64,000 nt of DNA from Stictocephala bisonia (Eukaryota; Arthropoda; Insecta; Hemiptera; Membracidae). Both the position numbers and the translations under genes were made by a program. The stretch is from positions 372,001 through 436,000 of the forward strand of contig JAQJVL010000281.1 of NCBI GenBank assembly GCA_035578905.1, written 5' to 3'. The notes under the pieces were generated by a model, which made no database searches, had not been told where the DNA came from, and saw nothing but the letters and a program-made list of their open reading frames with translations. Shown here in pieces: positions 13,893 to 25,004 of the stretch; position 1 is the first letter of the stretch; the number at the start of each line of letters is the position of its first letter.

Positions 13893-14779
13893 CGAGGGTG
13901 ATTCAATCAATAGTCAAAGAGACATATTGATCTGGGTAAAAGATGGTTAATAGTATAAGTTAATAAAGATAAGATTTTAAATTGACAATCAATGTGATGA
14001 GTTGTCATCAGTTGACGAATTAATATTATTGTATTTACAACCTAAAAATAAAGTTTAACGATGTCAGGTCTTTATGAAAATTTCATATTGGTTGAACAAC
14101 TTTCTGTGATCTGTCTTTTGATTGCTTAAGGTAAAAAACATCTAATGTATACCCTAGAATGACTTTAGTGTATGGTGAAAGTTAATGGACATATTTATAA
14201 GTGTGCAAAACAGTTCAAATGTGGTTCAAAATCAATAACTCATGAGCGCTGTTTTGGTAGGCATGTTGGAGATTTAGATTTGTCACTTGAATAAACAGTA
14301 TGGCGAACAAAACAGCCAATACTAATAATATATGTTTTTGAACAGTGTGAAACCAGCGATGAGGGAGAAACGTAGTGCATCTTAGAGGATATGTGTGATT
14401 TTCAAGGAAGATTAAGGACGTCTTCATATTCCTCAATTAACCTACGAAACTCTTGATAAATGGGGACTGGGAGTTACTACCACAGCCCTCTTATAGCCCC
14501 GGTCTAGCACCTTCTGATTTCCATTTGTTTGGTCCACTGAATGAGGTATAACGTGGAATTAAATTACTCGATAAGAAGTATGTCAAGACATTTGTGGGAA
14601 ATTGTCCCAAATACAAAGACAAGAGTCCTTTAAAACCAGTATAAAAAGCTAATAGCGCGTTGGGACACGTACATAAATATTGGTGGTAATTGTAGCAAAG
14701 TAGGAAAATTCTTGTTTTGTTAAAATAAGAGGTTTTCTTTCCTGGTTGGTTTGTCTCTTCGATTGTTGAATAACCCTCG
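13893..14779 (+). mobile_element. Mariner-like element relic with TIRs and TA target site
   Basis: The left end CGAGGGTGATTCAATC and the right end (reverse complement CGAGGGTTATTCAACAATC) form imperfect terminal inverted repeats. They are flanked by TA at 13891-13892 and 14780-14781, the usual mariner duplication. The 887-bp length is short for an autonomous mariner (~1.3 kb), so much of the transposase is deleted. The remaining 3' coding part contains WELLPQPSYSPGLAPSDF, which holds the third catalytic Asp block, and near the end RWDTYINIGG. It lies in Rgk intron 7. Confidence 0.85.
14450..14720 (+). pseudogene. Mariner-like transposase, C-terminal remnant
   Basis: One frame reads WELLPQPSYSPGLAPSDF then HLFGPLNE. 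The other plus frames pick up RWDTYINIGG further on. These are the catalytic D(34)D block and C-terminus typical of mariner transposases; SPG replaces the usual SPD, but the catalytic Asp in PSD is kept. Stops and at least one frameshift separate the parts. The first two catalytic positions are not recognisable. Confidence 0.75.
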
Positions 14780-15144
14780 TATATATGATAAAAACACTAT
14801 ATAAAAACAAAAATATATAGCGAAGGAAAGAGAGTTCTTTCTGAAATAACAAAACAAGTATAGCAACAAAACATTCCAATTTATCAAAACGGCTTTGTAT
14901 GTACTGGCGTTAACGTATTAAAGACAGGACTATATAAGAATAGAAATAATAATAATTATCCTTTTTCATGAAAATTCTTTCTATGTACATTTATTTAAAG
15001 TAAAATTTGTTATCATGTGAAGCAATAGCTAAAAGAATTACAACATATTATCGAAAATGAATCGTTTATCCATTTACGAAAATTACGTATTATAAATTAT
15101 GTTTGGAATAGTGGTAGATGTACGATAAAATAAATAAATGACAC

Positions 15145-15340
15145 CTTGAGTGGACACAACTCTGCTGCGGACTAGGTCTGTCTTGTTGGCCACCAAGATG
15201 ACAGCCTTGTTTCTTATTGCGTCAGATTTCCAGAGGGTCTGCAGTGACTGCTCCGCTTGTTGGAAGGACCCTCTGTCGGAAGTGGAGTAGACCACGCAGA
15301 AAGCGTGAGGCGAGGAGTACGTGGACAGGCAGTCTTCTGG
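15145..15340 (-). CDS. Rgk: Rgk exon 7 (G4, NKTD)
   Basis: The acceptor GGTTACAG ends at 15341; the donor is CAAG|GTGTCA at 15144, phase 1. It starts PEDCLSTYSSPHAFCVVYS, then a TSDRGSF segment and a helix, and ends AVILVANKTDLVRSRVVSTQ. NKTD (about residues 729-732) is the guanine-specificity motif G4; VVYSxxDRxSF is the usual strand before it in RGK proteins. The final G joins AT of exon 8 to make Asp, giving STQDGK. Upstream is a 3.1-kb intron with a retrotransposon fragment; downstream is a 2.5-kb intron with a mariner relic and a 71-bp array. Confidence 0.93.
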
Positions 15341-15616
15341 CTGTAACCGGCATACTAATACATTAATAGTCATAAATAGATGAATATGATGCAATAAATG
15401 TATGATTAACATTTGATATAACTGTTGTGAAATTTTCGAAGTCTGAAAGATTATGTTTGTAATATTAGTACTGTATATTCAAAATACATATAGGAATTTG
15501 AAAACATTTAAATGGCATTTAGCTTTGATAACGTAAAGGACTTGATATCACAGAATTGGTCTTTTAAAAGGTCCTTACATTTCTACAAAATACAATTGTC
15601 CGAGAGACTGTTAAGC

Positions 15617-16195
15617 TCTCGGACAAGCTTCAAAGAGCACACTACTACTGTGTTAGATTTACTTTTAATTTAGGACGGGACGATCACGTTACTCCATTTT
15701 TTCAAACAATTAGGTATGCTAAAACTAAAACAATTACGTGAATGCCATATACTTATTCTTGTGTTTAATATCCTAAACACTAGATCTCTCGAATACTTTT
15801 CCAAGTGTTTCAAGTTCATCTCTGATATCAGCACCAGAAATACACGTCAGGGAGCCTCCCTACTACCAGTCCCTATTCATTACACCAGTCTTTATAACAA
15901 CTCTTTTACTATTTCTACTTGTCTATGGAATTGTCTCCCTGACAATATCAGGGCCATTGATAAGCGCGCTCGTGTCGGGTTTGAAGTAAGGGACCTGCTT
16001 CTGTGAGGGCTTTAGAGGTGGGTAGGAGTCACGGTGGTTGTGTTTTATGTGTGATGTGTATGTGTGATATGTATGTACAATGTGTATGTGTGATGTGTAT
16101 GTGTGATATGTATGTACAATGTGTATGTGTGATGTGTATGTGTGATATGTATGTACAATGTGTATGTGTGATGTGTATGTGTGATTTGTATGAGT
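15617..16195 (+). mobile_element. 5'-truncated non-LTR retrotransposon fragment ending in a 39-bp array
   Basis: The plus strand encodes the C-terminal part of a reverse-transcriptase ORF: LSDKLQRAHYYCVRFTFNL, a frame slip in a T run near 15697, then MLKLKQLRECHILILVFNIL and LWNCLPDNIRA, ending at a stop at 16004-16006. LQRAxNYCVRFIF and LWNxLPxxIR are common at the end of insect non-LTR ORF2 proteins. A TGTGTA-rich 39-bp tandem repeat follows directly. It is 5'-truncated like most LINE copies and lies in Rgk intron 6. Confidence 0.75.
16045..16195. repeat. 39-bp TGTG-rich tandem repeat, ~3.8 units
   Basis: GTACAA recurs at 16075, 16114 and 16153, so the unit is 39 bp (TATGTACAATGTGTATGTGT and on). 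It sits directly after the reverse-transcriptase fragment and may be an expansion of that element's 3' simple-sequence tail (inference). Open on both strands without coding meaning. Confidence 0.9.
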
Positions 16196-18444
16196 GAGGT
16201 ATGAATGAAAACGAGTGATGATTTATATCTCAATATTTACTTATGTCTAAAATATTTTTATCAGTATTGATGTTTTGCCATTTTAATTTTTAAAATGTTA
16301 TATTTAAGTTATTGATTTTATTAGTAAGAATTATGAGTAGATATTTAAGGAATTTATTGTCCTACTGTCTGAATTTCATATAATTAAAAAAATTTAACAT
16401 TTGATTAATAGTCCTAACTCCGCCTTATAAAGCCAGTTTTAATTTCATTTCATTCCTAATTTTAAACATTAGATAACTATAAGTTAATCCGTTGTAGATT
16501 GGCTGCAATATTTGGAAAAATATACGTCTTCATAATTGATACATTTGTTCAAAAAGTTGAAGTCCACAACTTAAAAAATCTTATGGAAGAACATTGTATT
16601 GATGGTTCCACTTTCTGCATATAATGACGATTCAAACAAAAGTGAAACTTTTCTAATTTTAGTAACTCATACAAGCAAAGAATTGTAACAAGTAAAGTAT
16701 AAAAAATGCTATAATATTTAGTTCAAGTTAAACTATAATACACATTAAGAAAAATATTAACATGAAACAACACCAATAATATCTGATTAATACTTACCTT
16801 TGACAATTCCCACACTAAACTCAAAACATTAACCACTACACTTTAAATCGAATTTAATTAGTGTTAATTTCATCACACTAACTCGTAGAATACTGGTTTT
16901 AATGATAAAATCTGTCCACCAAAGTTATACACAGTTGTGTATAACTAAAATAAATTGGTTTAGGTTTTAGGTTAATCTTTAATTTGTTATACTATTTTTA
17001 ATACTAGAAATCTTTAAATGTCCAATTTAAAATCCAAATTCTTCAAACGTCTAGTAGACGACGAATATTCGAGACTCCTCACTCATATCGTTTAACTAGT
17101 TTTAAAATATAATTTATTTCATAAAGGTCTATTTATCTTACGTTATTTTTACTTTAAATTCATATATGAGCAATATAAGCGGCCTTTACTTCATTGTCAG
17201 CCAATTTTGAGAAATAAGTGTTCATGTTTTATTCCTGGCTATAATTAAAAGACTTAGCTAAAACACTTTTTATTTTTAATAGCTACTTTACATAGTATAA
17301 TGTGTAGTACTAATAATAGTATATAATGTATGATTAGTATACTAATCTAACGCATTCTACATTCGCTACACTCTTTCCAGGTAAATTAAAATAACTGTAA
17401 ACTAGTCGGGTTGACTTTAAAACGATAAGATTTGTTAGACGAATTGCTATAAACAGTTTTCATATCAGTTCTAGGTCACTATCTAGTGTGTGTATAGTAT
17501 TTTATACAATTTATTTATTGTTAAACTATTAATTGTAGTGTGTAATGTAGTATGATAACTGGTACAATGTATGATCCACCACCAAACTAAGTTGCAAGAC
17601 TATAATTGACCTTTTTCATTGACTTAAAATCCAACATTCACTATGCACAAAGACATAAAATATTTCAGTTAAAATATAAGCCTAATACTAATTGTGAGGG
17701 TATGTATGGAAAGTTAACTTCACAAAATCCGTATTTATAAAAGATTTAAAAAATTAATTTGTAGAATATATTGTTTAAACGAATTGTCTATTTTGTGCAT
17801 ATTTAGATGATTATTGCTTTTAAATTGATCACTATTAATTTTTATGACGTAAATTTACTTAAGGATATATTAAAAACCCCTATTTTAAAAAAAATATAAA
17901 CTAATAACAGTCATAAAATATGTAAATCAATACATTGCTTTGTTAGATATACAGTTACTTCCTCATGACAACTTGTATGCATTGCAATGTTGTTTTGTTT
18001 TCTTTAGTTATTTAAATAAGAATATGTAAGATAAATTTACAAAAATAAATGTTGTTAGAAATAAAGTGATTTGTCATTAATATAAACAAGTAATTAGTGT
18101 TATTTATCCTCGTGAGACATGATTAGACTGTTTTGTTGTAATATTTTTAATACAATTATATTTTGAGATAGAAAAAGCAATTGCATTATTATTAATTCTT
18201 TACCAGCAAAACATTTTTAATTTGTTTGGTACCGTAAATTTTGTCATAAGAGATTACCATTGAACTGTTGAAGAGCTCGAGCATCGGACACATGGTTTCA
18301 CGCACTGTATGAAACTGTAAAATACCATGGATCAGTTCTTATCTTAACACAGACACCAATGTACAACATAAACACGTCATACACACATAGTAAAATAGTG
18401 ATAGTGTTAGGTAGGAAAGACCACCACTTGACAAGCCACCTTAC
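16196..18444. other. Rgk intron 6, remainder
   Basis: AT-rich. An 11-bp-stem hairpin lies at 16923-16946. Nothing else recognised. Confidence 0.6.
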
Positions 18445-18536
18445 CGACATCTCGGATGAGGGATGGTCGATAAAGGTCAGCTCCGACTCCTCGCCGTCCA
18501 ACAACACCGACACAGACTTCTCGCCGAACTCGTCGT
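18445..18536 (-). CDS. Rgk: Rgk exon 6 (switch region, non-canonical G3)
   Basis: A 92-nt exon. The acceptor GTTTCAG ends at 18537; the donor is TCG|GTAAGG at 18444, phase 0. It encodes DEFGEKSVSVLLDGEESEL, then TFIDHPSSEMS. LDGEE followed by a hydrophobic strand is the RGK equivalent of the beta2-beta3 region. The DxxG motif of Ras is replaced by FIDHP, in line with the divergent G3 of the RGK family. A longer open frame extends past both splice sites, but the homologous part stops at these sites and the phases match exons 5 and 7 exactly. Confidence 0.9.
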
Positions 18537-21174
18537 CTGAAACATCCAGTGAAACTGCGTGATGGTTGTACGTGTGGCCTAAAACATGCATCGCTTGTTG
18601 TTGCCAATATCGGTACTCTAACTCACCCACATTGTGTTGCGGGACGACTTTCATACTGAACTACTTCAAAGAAATCAATTTTTGAAGGAAATTACGATGT
18701 TTGAAAATAATATACTATTACTAACCTAACCTAACCTAGTTGAAATACTTATGATAAGTCTTAGTAAAACACAATATCTGAAGTTTTCAGCACGTTTGTG
18801 TTATATGTGCCTAACGTTTTTCTCAGTGGATAAAAATAGTTTGTACTAAAAAACACGTACAATTGGAGAAAAAAAATGTTCATAGATTATATAAACTTTT
18901 TATTCCTATATAAGGTTTGCCACTGAATCCCAAATGCATATTAAATTGGTTAATGTAATATAACACATTTAAAGACTAACAAGAAGTTTTTACCTGTTGA
19001 CATTTATTAACAATTTACTGATATCTCAACTATTCTATTTGTAATTTATTTCCTACCTCCTGCCTTCTCTTCTTTTATTTTATTTGAATAGTAAACCACT
19101 TCAGACAAATAAACGTAACTAAAAAAAATAAAAAAAAAATAAAAAAAATCAGGTTTAGATAAACTGCAGTTATTTAGTATATGAGTTGTACAATTATTTT
19201 TATTTTTGATGAAAAATATGGTAAATATGATACCGAACATATTATGTGGTAAGTTAAAATTTGCTAACATATAAGTATTAGATATTTGCTAACTTATAAG
19301 TATTAGATATTTGCTAACATATAAGTATTAGATATTTGCTATCAAGGTAGAGACCATTTAAAAGAACACGTATTTAGCCCTCTGGTCAATACTATCTACC
19401 TAGTTTTGTACAGTTTAATATTGCTACTGAACTAAAGTATCTGTTGTGCACAATGGAAAATATGGTATTCAAAAAATACACAATTCGTATGTATTGTTAA
19501 CAGAAACTAGATTATCCGTTATACAGAGTTTCGTTATACAAAGGTTCTCAGACAATACACAACAATACGTATTGTTAACAGAAACGAAAGTATCCGTTAC
19601 AATGGATACTAATCAAGGCAGGTTACACACTCTCTAGGACATTTGTCGCATCTGTAATGCCTGTGCTATCACATAGAAGCTCAACCACACTGCGAGACGG
19701 TGGTGTGATGTGATATCCTTCTTCAGACATGTCTAGGTCGGTCTTGGGATGCTGGACCATTGCACAAACTCTTTCTACAAATTGCAATTCCTCTGTCACG
19801 AAATGCTTTCAGTGCTTTTATGTTATTACTGTATTTAGTGACAATATATCAAAATTACTTGTCGAGTTTGTGACCTTTGATTTTATTATTGTATAAGTCA
19901 CAAATCCAATAAGTATAGCAAAAGGAATGAACAAGAAATATTCGGGAGGTCTATAACAGAGATTGACCTTTAATGAAGATTTAAATGTAAAGCTGATCAT
20001 TAATTTTGACGTTGTGTTCTTTCCATACGTTTTTGATCTTCTTTCAAGTTTTAACTTGCTATGTGAGGCCCACTTTTACAAGTTTAACTTTGGTTAGTGT
20101 TTAACGGTGATGGAGAGTATTGGTATGAATGGTAATTAATTTATGTTATATACCTTTTTGTAGTGCAACATGTTTAATTAATAGATCTACAGAGACTACA
20201 AGTGACGACATGCTTGACTCTAATTTTTTTAAATTTATTTTACTACTTTTTATTATTTTTTTAAATAAAGGATATTATTTTGTAATGTAATTGGTCACAC
20301 ACTTGATATTTGTCCAGTCAAGTTCGGTAAATTAAAAGCGTTTAAATTATGTAAAAACTTATGGGAAGTAAAATAGATTAGTTCGTGAACATTCATGTAT
20401 AATGATTGGTAGAGATTTGTAATATTGTTATTCCTACAAATGTTTGTCATGTTATTTAATTGAACTCGATGTGTCATATTTAATGTGTATTCATATATAA
20501 CAGTTCTTGCATTGAAATACATTCACGATCCTTTAGAATACTCGTGGATATGGAATATTCTACGTAAATACTAAATATATGGAATTTCCCTTGCTAGTGT
20601 GCTTTATCCTCGCGGAAGTATTTGGTGTAGATACGTTCATATTCTGTATGCAGTAGCAGTTTCACTCTGGTAGTTTTGTATTGCATCATTATAAATCTCT
20701 ACTGTAAATCTCCTTAATATTTTCTGATAATTCATTTTGCTATACTTATTGGGGTTGTAACTACACTACGGAAAGTCTTACAAATTAATAAGTTTGTGTT
20801 ACACATAATTAATAAATTAATTTAAGTTATACTCAATTTTTAAACTTTATGCACTACATTTAGGATTACAGAACTTACATTTTTATACAAACGAATATTT
20901 CCATAATGTATTTTATTTTCAAAATTACGTTGATATGAGTCGACAAAGAATTTTCAGCCAACATTCCAAATGCACAATTTATGAATTTCCTTACCTGGAT
21001 AGTTAGACATTTATTTGACTTTTTTTTAGAATCAAAAGAACTTCGTGTTCAAAATGGAACAGTCAAATCAGTAACTATAAAATAATTGAAAGGTGGTAAA
21101 TGAATATGTTTATTAGAAACTGCGGGTTTGGTCAATCAAACATGAAACATTGAACACCCTAGTGTGTAACCTAT
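18537..21174. other. Rgk intron 5, 3' part
   Basis: AT-rich with the 25-bp repeat at 19.26 kb, a partial duplication around GTATTGTTAACAGAAAC (19,490 and 19,570), and (CCTAA)3 at about 18,722. No gene seen. Confidence 0.6.
19261..19341. repeat. 25-bp tandem repeat, ~3 units
   Basis: TTGCTAACATATAAGTATTA recurs at 19261, 19286 and 19311 with one or two changes. A short AT-rich intronic repeat. Confidence 0.9.
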
Positions 21175-21352
21175 CTTTAATCAATCAATCAGTATTTATT
21201 TTGCAATGACATTACAAAAATGTATAGCAATCGTTATACCTATCTAAACATCTAAACCATCCATTCCACATCAAAACCTCGGTCAAACATATAATTTACC
21301 ATAATCACTCATACCAAATCCCCACTTCCGACACCGGTTGTCAGTCTTCTGA

Positions 21353-21860
21353 TTACGCGGTTTCCCAGTTGTATGCCGTAAACTGGTCCACACTATAATA
21401 TGAATGAGACGCTAAACAATGTTTGAAACGAGTTTTTAACGCCTTGAGCGTTGGGGAATTCTTAATTGAATCCGGAAAGTTGTTGACAGAACGAACACCT
21501 GCGTGTGAGGGCAAGCGTTCATGGACTACCGTCCTGTAGTTCCCAGTACGGTAGTTATTTCTGCCTCTAGTGTCGTATGTATGTATGTCCCGGCCACTTT
21601 TCATGACACTTTTAGAGATGTAAAATAAGTTTGTCTCCAGTATGTAAAGGCTAGGCAATGTCAACAGTTGTAATTTTTAAAATGTTTCTAAGCAGGTTTC
21701 ACCGAACTTCAATTGTGCAACAATGCGAATCTCTTGTTTTTGAAATTTAAATGCTCTGATAAACTAATTGTTTGCAGAAGCTCCCCACAGCACCACAACG
21801 TAGGCTGCTTTGGATACATTATACGCTTTTGCGGTTTGGATAACCTTACTGTAAATTCTT
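21353..21860 (-). pseudogene. Reverse-transcriptase C-terminal remnant
   Basis: The minus strand reads VLWGASANN, FKFQKQEIRIVAQ, ETFKKLQLLTLPSLYILE in broken frames. The open part YDTRGRNNYR, ERLPSHAGVRSVNNFPDSIK and LKTRFKHCL then runs to a stop near 21353. These are the familiar YG..LWG / QKxxIRII / LTLPSLYI / LPSxAGVR..NxLP blocks after the catalytic core of insect Jockey/CR1-like ORF2. Confidence 0.8.
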
Positions 21861-21894
21861 TTGTAATTTTGGTAAACAATATTGAAATTTTGAT

Positions 21895-22530
21895 TTATGT
21901 TTGTTTTGTAAATTTTGAGTAAAATTTGAGTTTTTCTCTCGAAACCAAAATTCCTTTAGTTATCCATTTGTTAGTTTTCTTTTTAAGTAAAGCATTGATT
22001 GTTTTAGTAGAAAAACATGTATTTAAATAAAAATTTAGGTAGTTTGAAAAATATTTAAAATTATTTTCGACTGACTGTGATGAATTGAAACATTTCCACT
22101 TTTCTTTGGAAAGGGGAGCGTTGAGGAGAGCAATATTAATTGGCTTTGTGTCTCTTATTTTTTTTAGTAATTTTGGTCTCCCTTGCAATTTTATCCCCAC
22201 TAATTACAATCTCTTGGCCGTAGTGGTCAGAAATTGCTGTATTGACCACGTAAACTGCAACACTTGAGAAATTGGTGATGACATTTTCGATCGCTGTTTG
22301 AGTTGTTGCCGACACCCGCGTTGGTGTGTTTATTAACAACTCCAGGCCGAACGTTCCTAGCAGGTCGATCAATCTTTTGGTGGTTGGATAATTGTCGACC
22401 AAGGCGTCATTGTTAAAGTCATCTATCAGCATATAATTATGTTTTGATTCGAAACATTTATCTTCATTTCCACTGGGAGATCTGTATATGCCGATTACGA
22501 CTATTTTCTTTGTGGGTGACCGACTGCTTC
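21895..22530 (-). pseudogene. Endonuclease-domain remnant of the same non-LTR element
   Basis: Two overlapping open stretches. 22432-22136 contains MLIDDFNND, LGLELLINTPTRVS and the TxxSDHYGQ block, the C-terminal half of the endonuclease fold. 22200-21895 carries the linker toward the reverse transcriptase (KWITKGILVSREKLKF, typical of this linker: a W-x-x-x-GIxxSxxxK pattern). Upstream at about 22500 the frame reads VIGIYRSPSG. The two halves are in different frames, so at least one frameshift is present. Confidence 0.75.
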
Positions 22531-22573
22531 AAAATCTCCCAGTATTCCGTTTTTTCTTGTGAGAACATACTTC

Positions 22574-22855
22574 CTAACTCGAACTCCTTTTTTCCGCTCT
22601 CAGGCATCTAACCACAGCTTCCAGGACTTCAATAGTGGTGCGAAGACTTGTAATGAGGTCCTGTATATTCTGAAAATGTTGAAAGGTTGTCGGCTGTATC
22701 TCACACTGAGTGGAAAAGTCAGATCGGTTGCTGATAAATATCTGGTGGGTTTTCTCCAGCAGTTGGGTATCTGATTCTATCGTATGGTCGAGGACGCATT
22801 TTACACAAGTGTAACTTATAGAACACACCAGTGTGTAACCCAACTTGAATAACAC
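22574..22855 (-). pseudogene. Possible ORF1 fragment of the deleted non-LTR element
   Basis: An open stretch of 93 codons with SYTCVKCVLDH, then a Gln/Thr-rich helical part with FQNIQDLITSLRTTIEVLEA. A Cys pair followed by a predicted helix is compatible with the end of the zinc-finger and coiled-coil region of a retrotransposon ORF1. It is short, and I see no diagnostic motif. Its 5' end abuts the 27-bp minisatellite. Confidence 0.35.
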
Positions 22856-23011
22856 GCCAATATGTAATCCAATTTAAGAAACATGCCAGTGTGTACACCT
22901 TACGGACACGCCAGTGTACAACCTAACACTGGCACACCTGTGTTTAAGTTAACTTGAGGAATATGTGTACACCCACCTAGGGGACACGCCAGTGTATAAC
23001 TTACCTCAAGG
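22805..23011. repeat. ~27-bp minisatellite, left part
   Basis: Diverged units around CACGCCAGTGTGTAACC and AACTTAAGGAA. The array runs up to the left end of the foldback element and resumes, in the same orientation, beyond its right end at 24,648. Confidence 0.85.
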
Positions 23012-24647
23012 TTACCAACGTCCCAATTACGAGTTTTGCTTCAACTACGACCCCCCCACCGCAAAGTTTCCAGGAATTCGACATGAAATTCCAGGAAATC
23101 ATGGCGTTACGATGACGTCACACCCCCTCCCCCACTCCTTCCCATAGTTGCATGGTAATCAAATTTGAATATTAATTAGATTAATTATGTTAAATATTAT
23201 ATTAATTACGTTTACTAACTTATTTTTTCATTTAATATTGATAAGCGTAAAAAATTAAGTTAATTTGCATAGTAATTAGATTAATTAATTTAAATTGCAT
23301 ATTAATTTTGGATTATATTATTTAAAATATAAAGTGCGACAGTGCATATGAACCAATAATATTGATTAATTAAATTGTATACATTCTTGATATTTGTATG
23401 TTTAAATCACTTTTCGGTAAGTGCGCAGTTGATCAATTAGATACTAGTGGAGTCGGCGCCAGTATGTCTGACACATTTTATGGTCCGGCTTCTGAGAATC
23501 ATTTTGGTAACTGGGTAAGTGATCTTAGCGCCAATTGAATTGGCGCCAGTCAGTATGGCAATTAATTAGATTAATAGTTTTTTCGGTTAGCATAATACAT
23601 GTTGGTACATATACAGTACAAGTAAACGTCACACAACACACATCTATTACAATATAAGCACAACATTTACAAATATATACAACACATATATTATATGTGT
23701 TGTAATATTATGGTGATCGATTTCGGTGAACAACGCTCACCTTCCTCAGATCAGAGGGATTCACAAAATATTCTGTGTGATTATTACAATATAAGCATTT
23801 TGTGCTTATATTGTAATAAATTTGTGTTGTGTGACTTTTACTTGTACTCAATTAGGTTAATTACGTTAATTTACATATTTTCCTGGTTTGCATGTGTAGG
23901 TGCATATGTAATAATAATAATAATAAAAAAAAAACTATTGGCAATATTGAAACATTGTATACATTACTATAAATCTATGAGCGTTATTGCATTTGACATT
24001 TTAATAAAAATCCGATCAAATTCTGACTTTAATTAAAGATGTTATAGGTAATATAAAAATATGCAAATTAAATTAGTTAATTATGAAAATTAATATAATC
24101 ATCATGCTAATCAATATGCAAACTAGGAAAATAAGTAAATTAATTTAATTATCAGACTGACTGGTGCCAATTCAATTGGTATCTAACTGATCACCTACGC
24201 AGTTACCAAAATGATTCTCAGAAGCCGGAACATAAAATGTGTCAGACAGACTGGCGTCAACTCCATCACCTGCATACTTACCGAAAAGTGATTTTTAGTA
24301 ACCTAACATACGAATATCAAGAAGATATACAATTAATTATAGTACTTTATAGAAAAAAATCGAACGAAATTAATATGCAAATCAAAAAAAAAAAAATAAT
24401 TTAATTACCATACAAATTAACTTAATTATTACGATAGTCAATATGCAAATGAGAAAATATGTAAGTAAACGTAATTAATATGATAATTGACATGCAAATT
24501 TAATTAATTTAACTAATATGAAAATAAGGTTGAGTGTGGGGGAGGGAGTGTGATGTCATTATATCTTGGAATTTCATGTCGAATTCCTGGAAAATTCACA
24601 GTGGGGGGTTGTAGTTGAGGCGAAACTCGTACTTGGAGCGTTGGTAA
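23012..24647. mobile_element. Foldback (long inverted repeat) element, 1.64 kb
   Basis: The left end TTACCAACGTCCCAATTACG matches the reverse complement of the right end, TTACCAACGCTCCAAGTACG. The match continues with small gaps for about 0.5 kb per arm (23012-~23570 against ~24150-24647). A deep shared block includes TGTCTGACACATTTTATG, CTTCTGAGAATCATTTTGG and CCAATTGAATTGGC. The ~0.58-kb centre holds further short palindromes. No coding region is seen; an open frame at 23,695-24,036 has no recognisable features. This is the layout of foldback-type DNA transposons or large MITEs, mobilised in trans if at all. It sits in Rgk intron 5. Confidence 0.88.
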
Positions 24648-24985
24648 GTCCCCAAAACCATACTACTCGTGCCAATGCGTAACCCAACTTATGGCACACG
24701 CCAGTGTGTAACCCATTCTATGGAGCACGCCAGTGTGTAACCAACCTAAGGGACACGCCAGTGTGTAACCCAACTTGAGGAACATACACGTGTGTAACCC
24801 AGCTTATGGAACACGCAGTGTATACATCCACCTCAGGGACACGCCAGTGTACAACCTACCTTAAGGGAGACGCCAGTGACACCCTACCTTAAGGTTCACG
24901 CCAGTGTATAACCTACTTTAAGGTACACGCCCGTGTGTAACCCATCTTAAGGAACACGCCAGTGTGTAACTAACTCACATTACAC
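24648..24985. repeat. ~27-bp minisatellite, right part
   Basis: At least ten diverged units of CACGCCAGTGTGTAACC-type sequence in direct orientation with the left part at 22,805-23,011. It ends ~20 bp before the donor of Rgk exon 5. Confidence 0.9.
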
Positions 24986-25004
24986 TAACCTGCAGTGCAC
25001 TTAC

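Larger units (their letters stand above)
21175..22855 (-). mobile_element. Internally deleted non-LTR retrotransposon
   Basis: The 3' end on the plus strand at about 21178-21200 reads, on the minus strand, AATAAATACTGATTGATTGATT, that is a (TTGA)n tail. Coding remnants in 5' to 3' order are: an ORF1-like piece (22574-22855); an endonuclease piece with VIGIYRSPSG, a GDFN-like DDFNND, NTPTRV and SDHYGQ (about 22530-22136); and the end of the reverse transcriptase with VLWGA, FKFQKQEIRI and LPSHAGVRSVNNFPD (21860-21353). The core reverse transcriptase with its FADD motif is missing, so the copy is internally deleted. The tail differs from the element at 1.2-5.6 kb, so this is a separate family. 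Lies in Rgk intron 5. Confidence 0.8.

Noticed and set aside
18298..18654. Full 118-codon minus frame as an exon
   Set aside because: Only 18445-18536 is homologous and bounded by phase-compatible splice sites; the rest reads into introns.
23695..24036. 113-codon open frame in the centre of the foldback element
   Set aside because: No recognisable motif, AT-rich composition, and it overlaps internal palindromes.
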